Numbered from the stretch's first letter, positions 16,080-25,778 are shown. The stretch: 26,238 bases of DNA from CAUTNH01 sp963543845 (GCA_963543845.1 CAUUCL010000014.1:1-26238); one strand, 5' to 3'. Numbers and translations: made by a program. The notes: generated from the letters alone by a model not told the origin.

Positions 16080-18335
16080 ATGTCATATTTTTTACTTTTA
16101 ATTCCAATAATATATACATATATATTATTTGGATATTATAAAAAAATTAAACATATCTCAAAAGACGTTATTAAAAAGATAATTTTAATAAGTATTTTTA
16201 CGATAGGATTATTTTATCTAATCCTGCCAGATAATTTTACGTCTGAGCTGATAAATAGTTTAGATATTAAAACTAATAAATATCAGAGTCAGTCATTAAA
16301 TACTTTTATATACTTTAATAGATTATTTTTACTAAGTGCACTTTTATTTTCTGCTTTAGGTTTATTTTTTAAGGAAAATAAAATATTTAAGATATTAAAC
16401 ATATTTTATAATCCTGTAGTGGTTTTTATAAATTTATTTAATATTAAGAATAATTTATTTTATTTAACAGGTAATAATTTATATAAAGATAATTTTAATA
16501 CTTTTTCTAATGTAGTTTATTTATATTTACTCTCTTTAATTTTACTTTCATCAATAATTTATATAGTTGATACAATAATAAAAAAAGATCTACCCAAGGA
16601 TTATAAATTATATATATTCTCAGCATATTTTATTCTAGCAAGTTTTTTCCTAGTAAATCCTAGCATTACCTTAATAGTATATTTTAATAATTATAAAAGC
16701 CCTTATTTATATAAAGCATTTCACTATCTTATAATTATATTTGCTATCTTTATTGCTTTTTTTATAGGATACTTTATAAAAAGAAAAAATGATGAGACAA
16801 AGAAAATTATTCTATATTCAATAACTATTTCGAGCTTAATAATTCTTTTTGATAATTATGAGTATATTAACTTATCTAATCTTGGAAGGCTTCCTTTTAA
16901 TATTTTATTTATATGCCTAGTATCATTTTTTATATCGGTAGTATTTAACTTTAAAAAACTATTTTATGCGGCATATTTTTTATCAGCATTTGGAGTTATA
17001 TATAAGTTTATATTTCCTAATTTAGACAGTAGTATTTATTTTATAAATCCTTTAAGTTATAGCTTTTGGCAATTAAATATTTACTTATTCATAATACCAA
17101 TAATTCTTCTTTCAGCAGGATATTTTAAGATATTTAAATCAAAAGATAACTTAATATCAACCCTAGTATTTAGCTTATATTTTGTATTTTGTATTTTAGT
17201 TAATATTTTCTTTCAATCAATTAGAGATAATAAAGTATTTAAAAATACATATTTAGATGTAGATTACTTTTATTTAAATAAAGATGTTATTGTAAATAAT
17301 ATTAAGTTTTTAAAAGGTGTAAAAGAAAACTATATTATAAATTTTAAATATAAAGCAGTTAATATAAAAATACCTTATTTATATTTAATAGTAGTTTATA
17401 TATCTTATTTATTTTTATCTATGTTTACTATTTCATTATCTGAGTACTTTTTTAAAAATATTGATGTTTATAAAGAGGTATTTTCTGTATATAGGAAAAG
17501 GCTTAAAAACAATGGTAGAAAGAATAATTTATATAAGAAAATTAAAAAAAGCTTGGGACTTAAAAATATTTCTAAATTAAAAGATGAGATTTTAAAAATA
17601 AAAGAGGAGACACTTGCTAATCTTAAGGTTTCAAATTTTTATAAAAGCTTTAATCAAAGTGATAATTATACGGTAAGAGATGTTAACTTTGAATTTGAAA
17701 AAGGCGATATTATCGGCTTTGTTGGACATAATGGTGCAGGAAAATCAACCTGCATTAAAACAATCGTTGGAATAAATGATATTACAAAGGGAAGTATTAG
17801 TATATGTGGATATGATATAAAAGAAAATCCAGAAATATCAAAATATCTAATTGGATATGTCCCTGATAATCATCCGCTATATGAGAATTTAACGGGATAT
17901 GAATTTATTAAATATGTTGCAAGTTTATATCTTGTTAAAAATGAAGACTTTAATAAAAGGTATCAATATTTTATAAAACTTTTCAATTTAGAAAAATCAA
18001 TCAATAACTATATAAAAACTTACTCACATGGTATGAAGCAAAAAATATCAGTTATTGCCTCTCTTATTCACGAGCCAAAGGTTTGGATATTAGATGAACC
18101 TTTAACAGGACTTGATCCAACAAGTGTTTTAATGATTAAAAAATGTATTATCGATCATGCTAAAAAAGGAAATATTGTGTTTTTTTCATCGCACATAATT
18201 GAAGTAGTTGAAAATATATGCAATAAAATTCTTTTAATTAAATCAGGACAAATACTTAAAAATATGGATGTTCAAAAGGCATGTAGTGTTTATGGCAGTT
18301 TAACAAATTTATATAAGGAAAGTATATTAGGATAA
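16080..18335 (+). CDS. Multi-span membrane domain fused to an ABC transporter ATPase
   Basis: I place the start at ATG 16080 (751 residues), directly after the -10 box. The in-frame TTG at 16062 precedes that box and cannot be on the transcript. Residues 1 to about 465 hold roughly ten or more membrane helices. The stretch near 280-350 ('LPFNILFICLVSFF', then 'YFLSAFGVIYKFIFP') resembles the YwaF/TMEM164 membrane family by eye only. A charged linker leads to an ABC ATPase at about 520-751. It has Walker A GHNGAGKS near 549, signature SHGMKQK near 646, Walker B VWILDEP near 669, D-loop LTGLDP and H-loop SSHII near 702. The next gene encodes the permease partner, starting 1 base after this stop. 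I infer an ABC-2-type exporter. Confidence 0.88.
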   Translation: MSYFLLLIPIIYTYILFGYYKKIKHISKDVIKKIILISIFTIGLFYLILPDNFTSELINSLDIKTNKYQSQSLNTFIYFNRLFLLSALLFSALGLFFKENKIFKILNIFYNPVVVFINLFNIKNNLFYLTGNNLYKDNFNTFSNVVYLYLLSLILLSSIIYIVDTIIKKDLPKDYKLYIFSAYFILASFFLVNPSITLIVYFNNYKSPYLYKAFHYLIIIFAIFIAFFIGYFIKRKNDETKKIILYSITISSLIILFDNYEYINLSNLGRLPFNILFICLVSFFISVVFNFKKLFYAAYFLSAFGVIYKFIFPNLDSSIYFINPLSYSFWQLNIYLFIIPIILLSAGYFKIFKSKDNLISTLVFSLYFVFCILVNIFFQSIRDNKVFKNTYLDVDYFYLNKDVIVNNIKFLKGVKENYIINFKYKAVNIKIPYLYLIVVYISYLFLSMFTISLSEYFFKNIDVYKEVFSVYRKRLKNNGRKNNLYKKIKKSLGLKNISKLKDEILKIKEETLANLKVSNFYKSFNQSDNYTVRDVNFEFEKGDIIGFVGHNGAGKSTCIKTIVGINDITKGSISICGYDIKENPEISKYLIGYVPDNHPLYENLTGYEFIKYVASLYLVKNEDFNKRYQYFIKLFNLEKSINNYIKTYSHGMKQKISVIASLIHEPKVWILDEPLTGLDPTSVLMIKKCIIDHAKKGNIVFFSSHIIEVVENICNKILLIKSGQILKNMDVQKACSVYGSLTNLYKESILG

Positions 18336-18336
18336 A

Positions 18337-20403
18337 ATGAAAACTCAAACTTTAAAAACAGAATATAAAAACTATCAAATAATTAAAACAGATTATGAGA
18401 AAAAGCTTCGTTATTTACAAAATAACAAAGCATCTTTTTCATCGCCTGATGTTTTTAAAGCTGAGTATAATAATCTTCTTTTAGAAAAAAGAGAAGTTTT
18501 AAAAGATATAAAAGAAAATAATAAAAAATATAAAAAGGAATTAAAAAAATATCTCTTTTTAAAAAATATAAATCAGCTTATAGATTATAAGAAAAAAAGA
18601 CAAGACTTAAAAGATGAGATTAAAAATATTAAATCCTTATATAAAAATTGCGAAAGCACCAAAGATGAAAAATTAAAATTAAAAAAAGAATGCAAGGAAA
18701 AAATTAGAAACTTAAAATTAGAATTTAAAAACTTTAATAACTATCAAAGACCTAATTTATTTAAGCAATTATTTGTTTTAGTTAAACTAAATTTAAGCAA
18801 TCATATAAATTTAAAACAATTTAAATATTTCGGGATAAATTTTATTATATTTTATCTAATTGCAATCGGAATACTTACATATCTTTCAATGACATTTTTT
18901 AACCTTTTTAAAATAACGACCCTTTTAAATATAAGTTATAACAGGCCATTTATAAGAGTTATTGTATTTATCTTTATAATCTTTTCTATAATATCAGCAG
19001 GGATTACCCTTTTAAATAATTTATATTTAGATAAAAATGATAATATAATAAGTCATCTGCCAATTTCTAAAAAGACAATTTACTATTCAAAGATAATATC
19101 AGCCTTAATAATTGAGCTTAAAAAATCTTTTATAATTTATTTTCCGCTTTTACTAGGATATGGACTATCCTATAAAATAGTTGATGCATCGTATGTTTTT
19201 AAAAATATATTAGTATCTATTTTAATACCGATGTTTTCGATTTTACTTGGCCAGATTGTCGCAATAATTCTTCTTTTTTTAAGATATGTTATAAATAAGT
19301 ATTTATTTTTAAATATCTTTATATCAGCAATTATAGTCCTTTTAAGTGTATCTGTTATAAATGGGGCACTAAAGTTTATGACTGATAAAGAAGGCGAGAT
19401 AACAATGCTTCAGCTTTTCTTATCGCTTCATAATTTATTTACAACGGGATTTACAAATATTTTAAAGGCATCATTTATTGGAGATTTAAGTATTAAGTTT
19501 TTATTTAGTAAACATCTTGCGATAAACTCGGCAGAGGTATTTATTTTAATTTTAGATTATTTAATTATTTTATTTTTAATAACAAGTCTTACATCTTATT
19601 TTTACTACTTTTTTAAAAATATAACTCACTTTTCAAATAATTTTAAAAAGGTAAAAAATAAAAAGTCTAAGCGCTATTATCCGATAGTTATTACATATTT
19701 TATAAAAGAGATAAAAGATGTTGTAAGAGAGCCTAAAATACTAAGTCAAAATTTATTTTATGCTTTAATTATGCCGATTACATTTTATGCATTAAATAGG
19801 TTTTTCTCAAGTTTTACCCTAACAAATACAGGAAGAGATATTTTGCTTTTTGCGGAGCTTTTAGTTGGTTTAATAATTCTTACAACTAATAATATCCTAG
19901 CGGCATCAATTATTTCAAGAGAGGGAGATAGTATTTATTTTTTAAAGACTAATCCGCAAAGTGCTGTAAAGCATGTTTGGGTTAAATTATTCTTAATATA
20001 TATAAATACTATATTTGTGATTATAATATCTCTTATATTAAATATTAGCTACGGCAGTAATATCGGATCATCGGGAGATGATTTTGAGATAATTTTAATG
20101 CATGTGATATTCTTGCTTGTAGCAATTATTCATGCAATATGGTCAGCTGAGTCAGATATTATATCTCCTGATAATATTGATTATAAGCAAACAGGGCTTT
20201 TAGATAATAATAAAAATGTTTTAATAAGTATAAAAAAAGGAATATTTATGTCAGTATCAATTCTTGCAATTTTCCTTATATTAAAAGCAGTTACTTCAAT
20301 ATTTATAGCAATGATTATTATGCTAGTAATATTATTAGTTTTACTAGTTGTTAAAGTATTTACAATAAATTTAAAAACTAGTGTTTATCTGAGGTGGAAA
20401 TAA
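18337..20403 (+). CDS. ABC-2-type permease with N-terminal coiled coil
   Basis: This 688-residue protein starts at ATG with AGGA at 18329-18332, one base after the ATPase stop, so the two genes are translationally close. Residues 1 to about 130 are very rich in Lys, Glu and Leu with heptad-like spacing, predicting a cytoplasmic coiled coil. Membrane helices begin near 165 and continue in two groups. They are separated by a basic cytoplasmic loop near 430-445 (KKVKNKKSKR). The motif 'SREGDSIYFLKTNP' near 528-541 is like the SREG...FLK...P motif of Firmicutes ABC exporter permeases. It pairs with the upstream ATPase. The substrate is unknown. Confidence 0.85.
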   Translation: MKTQTLKTEYKNYQIIKTDYEKKLRYLQNNKASFSSPDVFKAEYNNLLLEKREVLKDIKENNKKYKKELKKYLFLKNINQLIDYKKKRQDLKDEIKNIKSLYKNCESTKDEKLKLKKECKEKIRNLKLEFKNFNNYQRPNLFKQLFVLVKLNLSNHINLKQFKYFGINFIIFYLIAIGILTYLSMTFFNLFKITTLLNISYNRPFIRVIVFIFIIFSIISAGITLLNNLYLDKNDNIISHLPISKKTIYYSKIISALIIELKKSFIIYFPLLLGYGLSYKIVDASYVFKNILVSILIPMFSILLGQIVAIILLFLRYVINKYLFLNIFISAIIVLLSVSVINGALKFMTDKEGEITMLQLFLSLHNLFTTGFTNILKASFIGDLSIKFLFSKHLAINSAEVFILILDYLIILFLITSLTSYFYYFFKNITHFSNNFKKVKNKKSKRYYPIVITYFIKEIKDVVREPKILSQNLFYALIMPITFYALNRFFSSFTLTNTGRDILLFAELLVGLIILTTNNILAASIISREGDSIYFLKTNPQSAVKHVWVKLFLIYINTIFVIIISLILNISYGSNIGSSGDDFEIILMHVIFLLVAIIHAIWSAESDIISPDNIDYKQTGLLDNNKNVLISIKKGIFMSVSILAIFLILKAVTSIFIAMIIMLVILLVLLVVKVFTINLKTSVYLRWK

Positions 20404-20936
20404 TGAATAGAAAAATAACCATAATAACAATTTTAATAGTAGTGTTTGTTTCAATTTTTGTAGTTTTATTAGTTGGAGTAAAAGAAAAAAGAAAGAAAAT
20501 ACCAACCGCTCCAACAAAGATAGAATTAAGTGAGAAGAGCAAACAAAACCTAATTAAATACGATAATTTTCAAAGGGAGGAGGATGAGGATAAGATACCT
20601 AAACTAGGCGAGGCCTACAAGTGGTTTCTGCATGTAGAAGGGCACAAAGAAAAAATCACTAATGATTTAGAAATGATTTATAAATATCAAACCGATTTAA
20701 TTCAAGATGATGCAAATCATTTTGAAATATATGAAAAAGGAAGGTTAATCGGAAATACCAAAGATGGCAAAAAATTATATCAAAGTGATTATTTCGATAT
20801 AAGTGTGGATTTAAAAAAACAAAAAATAAAAATTCATGTTAAAAAAGATATTAAAAATGAAATAGTAGAATTATCTTTTAAAAATTCACACAATAAGTTA
20901 ATAGAGATAAAAATTAGTATAAATGGTTTTAATTAA
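20403..20936 (+). CDS. Small membrane-anchored protein of the ABC operon
   Basis: I choose ATG 20403, whose A is the last base of the permease stop (TAATG overlap), with a GAGGTGG ribosome site at 20391-20397. The GTG at 20394 lies inside that site. The 177 residues comprise one N-terminal membrane helix at about 5-27, then a charged region that should face outside. A central 'WFLHVEGHKEKITNDL' lies near residue 70, and the C-terminal part is beta-rich. There is no lipobox Cys. I recognise no family. Coupling to the permease suggests it works with the exporter. Confidence 0.85.
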   Translation: MNRKITIITILIVVFVSIFVVLLVGVKEKRKKIPTAPTKIELSEKSKQNLIKYDNFQREEDEDKIPKLGEAYKWFLHVEGHKEKITNDLEMIYKYQTDLIQDDANHFEIYEKGRLIGNTKDGKKLYQSDYFDISVDLKKQKIKIHVKKDIKNEIVELSFKNSHNKLIEIKISINGFN

Positions 20937-20950
20937 AATGGAGGTAAGAA

Positions 20951-23900
20951 ATGATTAAAAGAGGAACTAATTTAAAAGGAATATTATTTGTTTTATTTAT
21001 AGCATTATTTGCTATAGTATTTTCTGCATGTGCAAGAAAGTATAAAATTACAGGAGATATTGATCTTGTTGAAACAGATACATTTAAAATAAAAGAGGAA
21101 AATGGTGTAAGATTTGCAAGTGTAAAGAAAAACACTAAAATAACTTTTAGATTAAATACAGAAAAGCTTGATAAGAAAAAAGAATTTGTAAAAGCCTACT
21201 ATATAAAAGAAGGCGATGGCAATGAGTATATTATCGAAAAAGATTCTGATACATCAGTTGTTGTTGATAAAAATATTACAGTAAAAGTTGTATATAAAGA
21301 ATTTAATTATGTTGGTATAAAGGGTGATGTTGAAAATATTGAAAATGCCTTTACTCTTGATACAAATATTAGTGAAAATAAAGATATCATTGAAAAAGAA
21401 AAAATTAAAGATGGTAAAAAGGTATACAGAAGTGGATCGTATGCAAAGGTAAATCTTAAAAAATACTTTCCACATTATAGAATGTATGAACTTAAAACAA
21501 TTAGAATCAATGATAAACTTTTAAATGATGGTGATACATTTAGATTCCCTGATAAAGAGTATGTAAATGTTAGTTTAGAAGATAATAAAAATAACCCTAA
21601 GGAAAAAGTTAATCTATCACTTAATTTAGATGATTACAATATTAAAACAAAAGTTTTAGGTGTTGACAATTTTACTAAGGGTGAGTATTATGTTGGAGAT
21701 AAATTAGAGTTTGACCTTACAAATGTTATTAGTGAAAGAGAAAGATTTATAACTGGTTTAAAAATAAACGGTAAAGAATATAAAATAACTTCTGATAATA
21801 AAAAGTTTGAATATGAGATAACTGAGCAAAATTTAAATATTGAAGTTTTATATGAAAATAAAAAACCGGTTGATGTTTTATTTGATGGCTTAAAATTAAG
21901 CCCTAACTTTATTTTAGAAAAACATTACGACTTTAAAGATAACGAAATAAATGATTTAGATAATCCTGTATTTTACAGCGGTGATAAACTAGTATTTAAA
22001 ACAAGAAAACTAAATGCTGGTGAAAGATTAACTGAGGTTTTAGAAAATAATAAAAATATTTTATCTGAGAGTAATCTTTTATCGCAAGAGTTTTCGCACA
22101 AGGTAAGTATTACAGATTTCATTGAATATAAGTTTGTATCTAAAATGCTAAATAAGGTAAATGTTAAACTTGATGAATTTATCAAAATGACAGTATCAGA
22201 AAATGGTGTTAGCAAAACTTATACTAATCAAGAGGTTAATCTTTATCCATATACTAAGGTAAAATTTGAGGTTATTCCTAATACCAATCCTAACCTAGCA
22301 TTTAATAAAGTATTAAATTCTGGTAAATTATTTTCTGAAAGTGATGATTTTATTTATGAATTAAAAGAGGATGAAAATCTTGATTTAAAGGTGGAATTTG
22401 GTAATTTAGATAGATTTTATAAACTAGAAATTATTGATCATTATAAAGATGATGAAAATATGAAATCACTTATAAATGATGGAAATCCTAAGTCATATTA
22501 TTTAAAAAATCAAACACTTAAGCTTAGTGTTAAAAATCCAGATTATATATATAAAAAAATTAAAATAAATGACGAGATAATAGATATCGATAAAAACGAT
22601 TATGAGCTCGAACTAAAAAAAGATACTAAAATTGAAATATTAGAAGATAGTATTTCCTTATCTAAAGTAAGATTAAATTATACAAATGAGCTTTTAGAAA
22701 AACCAGGATATGAAAACTTAGTTAATGCAAGCAATAATTTAGTAAATAAATCTGAGAATATATTAAATAATTTAGAAGATCTAACATTTAATATAAATGA
22801 TAGTATATTTAGCGAAAATATTGCTAAGTTCACAAAAATTTATGCATATGATAAAAATGGTGAACTAATCCAAGATGCGGATGCTAATATTACATACTCA
22901 TCTGATATGAAAAAAGTAACTATTAAGGTAAACTCAAAAATAAAAGAGATTAAAATTTTAAATGATTCGGTTAAGCTATATTCTAACCTTACAATTAAAG
23001 GCGATAAAACACTTTTAGAAAATGCGTTATCTTTAAATATTGATGATGTTTCATATTCTAATTCCGAGACTAAATTATTAGTTGAAAAAGATAGAGAAGT
23101 TATTTTTAATGTTAAGGATAACTACTACCTAAATCACTACTTATTAAATAATGAGTTAAATAAAGTAGATTTTATATCTAAAATAACATTAAAGCTTGAA
23201 AAGCACACTAATATTGATTTTTCAGCCGAGAGCTCATTTACTAAAAAAGATGATGTTTATGAAAATTATATAAACTCTAATGAATATTATGAAGTATCAA
23301 ATAATTTAGATAGCAGTTTAACTGATAAGAGGATATATGTTAAAGAATTTGATTTAGATTATTTTTATATAAATAATGATAAAACAAAGGTTGCTTTTAA
23401 AAAATTATCAGAACATGATAGAATTATAAAACTATCTGGATATGATGATGTAAAAAAAGAGTATCGCTATAAATACGTTAACTTAAAAATAAAATTATAT
23501 CTTCAATCAGCAACTTTAAATAAAGTTGATCAGCATACATTTGATACTGAGAGATTTCATAATAAAGATTTAAGAAAGACTATCTATGAGTTTGGTGGAG
23601 GAAATTTATTTAATCCATTTAAACATATAACATATATAATTCATGATGGAAAACAAACTTTCACAACTGCAAATGCTGTTGATTTAGATCTAACTAATAG
23701 AGTAGATTTTAAATATAAAATAACAATGGATTCGCAAGATCTTATTCTAGGAAGAGATTATGAGATTGTAAATGGATACTATCTTGATTTTTCAAAACTT
23801 GCTCAATCTCTTAAAGCAAAAGGTGAAGATAGAAAAGAAATTCATTTTGAGTTTTATGTAAATGATGAAAAATTTGAATTTGATGCTGTTTTAGTAAATG

Positions 23901-25609
23901 ATGGATTAAATGTTTATGATCAAAAAACATTATATGAGTTATTTAACAAAGATGGTGAAAGTTATTTAATTTTACAAAGAAATATACTTCTTGAAATGAG
24001 ACCTGAGCAATACTCAAGCAAAAGACACCCAGACTTTAACAGCGACCCAGACCCTGAGATTAGAGCTGCTTTAGGTGAGTATTCAAATTCAGTAGCATTT
24101 GATAATAAACATACTAACTCTTATTTTTATCGTGATAAGAATGCTAAGTTTACATTCAATGGAAACTTCTTTGCGCTTGACGCAAGTAAAACTCCTAAAA
24201 TGCTAATTGAAAATGGTTGGACACATCATAAGGTAGCAGACCCTGCTGCAGGAGTTATTGGATATTTTCCAAGTATTGAAAGTGATCAGCAATTTACTTT
24301 AAAAAATACAAAGATAATATCTAATACAACACACCCTGATGCATCTCATAAGCCAAGTGATAAAGTTCCTATGTGGGCATCTGGTGGATTGCTTTCTGTT
24401 TATGCTGTATATGGCAAGATTAATATAAATAATTGTGATTTACAAAATGCTTCAACTAGTATTTATATAAGAAAGGCTGAAGTAAAACTTGAAAATACAA
24501 GAATAGATAATTCTTATAATGCTTCAATCTTTTTTGCAAATGACTGGACTGCATCAACTGATAGTAGTAGGGAAGAAAAACTTGCAGTATTTGAGCAAAT
24601 GAGAAAGTTTCCTAATATCATGAAATTAGAAATGGAAAACACAGTCCTACTTCGTAGTGGTGGTCCTGCTGGAGCATTTTCTGATATGGCAAGTGAGCGA
24701 AGAGGATATTATTTAAATGGAAAATATGTTGATGAGAGTAAAGAAGATTATATAAGTGAGCCTAATATTTTAAAAATGAAGGAAGTAAATCCTCATAATG
24801 ATATTCCAGATGATTTATACAGAGCCTCTTATAATTTAGACCCATCATTTTATTTTAAACATGTAGTAGTAGAAAATTTAACTGATGGTAAATCTGACTT
24901 TTTTAAGGCATTTGGACTTGAAGCAGATAAGATAATTGCTCAGCTTGCAAAAGAAGCATTTGGAGCAATCGGTAATTTTGTAGATGATTCTAAACTTCAT
25001 AAATGCCATGTAAATAGCAAAGGTGAGATAAATCTAGCATTTTCATTCCAAAATCCATGTCCTGGTATTCCTGAAAAACCAGGAAGTGATATGCACTTTA
25101 AGCAAGCACATGATATAAACTACTGGGATGATAATTTAAAAAAATACATAAGAGTATATAATGGTGCTGATTACAGGTATGGTAAAGGTATGGATAAACA
25201 TGCTCCAGATATGCAGGAGGTTATAAATGCTGCGCTTAGCATAATCTCATCTCCTGGATATAATTTAATAGACATGTATAAAAATCTAAAAACATTTTCA
25301 ATATTTTCGGCAGAGTTACGTAAATTAGAAACTAAAATTGGTCTTATGGGTGGAGGATTATATACAGGATTAACTGGTGAATATCCAAAACTTAAAGGCA
25401 TCCATGATAAGTTTTGGGGACCAGGTGCATTGCGTAGTTTATTTTATAATTCTATGAATAGAAAAGAAATAAACAACGCTTTAACAAATGCATATATGGA
25501 ACTTATGCCAGGTGAGATAGATATACCAGGAACTGGTAAGTTAAAAATTGGTACATCTATTTATATTGGTGTATTTAACAATGATGTTCCTGAGTGGATG
25601 CTAAAATAA
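20951..25609 (+). CDS. Giant lipoprotein with divergent bacterial repeats and probable beta-helix
   Basis: This 1552-residue protein starts at ATG with a strong GGAGGT site at 20940-20945, 14 bases after the previous stop. The signal peptide ends in lipobox FSAC, so Cys27 is the expected lipidated residue. Residues of about 30-620 look like tandem, divergent 80-100-residue units with beta-rich ends. Examples are 'VVVDKNITVKVVYKE', 'YEITEQNLNIEVLYE' and 'YELKEDENLDLKVEF', reminiscent of InlB-like Flg_new_2 repeats. Near 1068-1236 short asparagine-rich rungs (TLKNTKIIS, ININNCDLQN, VKLENTRIDNS) suggest a right-handed beta-helix. The C-terminal 300 residues contain more Gly, Pro and His and show no recognised domain. 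It closes the ABC operon and parallels the LRR lipoprotein that closes the first operon. A surface role is likely; function unknown. Confidence 0.88.
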   Translation: MIKRGTNLKGILFVLFIALFAIVFSACARKYKITGDIDLVETDTFKIKEENGVRFASVKKNTKITFRLNTEKLDKKKEFVKAYYIKEGDGNEYIIEKDSDTSVVVDKNITVKVVYKEFNYVGIKGDVENIENAFTLDTNISENKDIIEKEKIKDGKKVYRSGSYAKVNLKKYFPHYRMYELKTIRINDKLLNDGDTFRFPDKEYVNVSLEDNKNNPKEKVNLSLNLDDYNIKTKVLGVDNFTKGEYYVGDKLEFDLTNVISERERFITGLKINGKEYKITSDNKKFEYEITEQNLNIEVLYENKKPVDVLFDGLKLSPNFILEKHYDFKDNEINDLDNPVFYSGDKLVFKTRKLNAGERLTEVLENNKNILSESNLLSQEFSHKVSITDFIEYKFVSKMLNKVNVKLDEFIKMTVSENGVSKTYTNQEVNLYPYTKVKFEVIPNTNPNLAFNKVLNSGKLFSESDDFIYELKEDENLDLKVEFGNLDRFYKLEIIDHYKDDENMKSLINDGNPKSYYLKNQTLKLSVKNPDYIYKKIKINDEIIDIDKNDYELELKKDTKIEILEDSISLSKVRLNYTNELLEKPGYENLVNASNNLVNKSENILNNLEDLTFNINDSIFSENIAKFTKIYAYDKNGELIQDADANITYSSDMKKVTIKVNSKIKEIKILNDSVKLYSNLTIKGDKTLLENALSLNIDDVSYSNSETKLLVEKDREVIFNVKDNYYLNHYLLNNELNKVDFISKITLKLEKHTNIDFSAESSFTKKDDVYENYINSNEYYEVSNNLDSSLTDKRIYVKEFDLDYFYINNDKTKVAFKKLSEHDRIIKLSGYDDVKKEYRYKYVNLKIKLYLQSATLNKVDQHTFDTERFHNKDLRKTIYEFGGGNLFNPFKHITYIIHDGKQTFTTANAVDLDLTNRVDFKYKITMDSQDLILGRDYEIVNGYYLDFSKLAQSLKAKGEDRKEIHFEFYVNDEKFEFDAVLVNDGLNVYDQKTLYELFNKDGESYLILQRNILLEMRPEQYSSKRHPDFNSDPDPEIRAALGEYSNSVAFDNKHTNSYFYRDKNAKFTFNGNFFALDASKTPKMLIENGWTHHKVADPAAGVIGYFPSIESDQQFTLKNTKIISNTTHPDASHKPSDKVPMWASGGLLSVYAVYGKININNCDLQNASTSIYIRKAEVKLENTRIDNSYNASIFFANDWTASTDSSREEKLAVFEQMRKFPNIMKLEMENTVLLRSGGPAGAFSDMASERRGYYLNGKYVDESKEDYISEPNILKMKEVNPHNDIPDDLYRASYNLDPSFYFKHVVVENLTDGKSDFFKAFGLEADKIIAQLAKEAFGAIGNFVDDSKLHKCHVNSKGEINLAFSFQNPCPGIPEKPGSDMHFKQAHDINYWDDNLKKYIRVYNGADYRYGKGMDKHAPDMQEVINAALSIISSPGYNLIDMYKNLKTFSIFSAELRKLETKIGLMGGGLYTGLTGEYPKLKGIHDKFWGPGALRSLFYNSMNRKEINNALTNAYMELMPGEIDIPGTGKLKIGTSIYIGVFNNDVPEWMLK

Positions 25610-25622
25610 TAAATATTTTTAT

Positions 25623-25652
25623 AAAGGCTTGCGCAATATGTGCAGGCCTTTT
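25623..25652 (+). terminator. Rho-independent terminator after the ABC/lipoprotein operon
   Basis: A 12-bp stem (AAAGGCTTGCGC with GTGCAGGCCTTT, two G-T pairs) closes loop AATAT and ends in a short T run. Its base resembles the terminator at 10638. Confidence 0.88.
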
Positions 25653-25664
25653 AAATTTAGAAAA

Positions 25665-25688
25665 TAAAAAAAGGTGTCCTTGACACCT
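25665..25688 (-). terminator. Terminator of the fMet-Asp-Phe tRNA operon
   Basis: On the minus strand a 7-bp perfect stem (AGGTGTC with GACACCT) closes a 3-base loop and is followed by seven T residues. It lies 18 bases past the tRNA-Phe 3' end and faces the terminator of the plus-strand operon. Confidence 0.85.
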
Positions 25689-25705
25689 AGTATTTTTATT
25701 AAATG

Positions 25706-25778
25706 TGGTCCAGGGCAGAATCGAACTGCCGACACAGAGATTTTCAGTCTCTTGCTCTACCGACTGAGCTACCGGACC
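25706..25778 (-). tRNA. tRNA-Phe (anticodon GAA)
   Basis: The acceptor GGTCCGG pairs with CTGGACC, the anticodon loop CTGAAAA gives GAA, and the T loop contains GTTCGATTC. The discriminator A is followed by CA and not CCA, so the tail is not fully encoded. It is last in the triplet. Confidence 0.96.
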
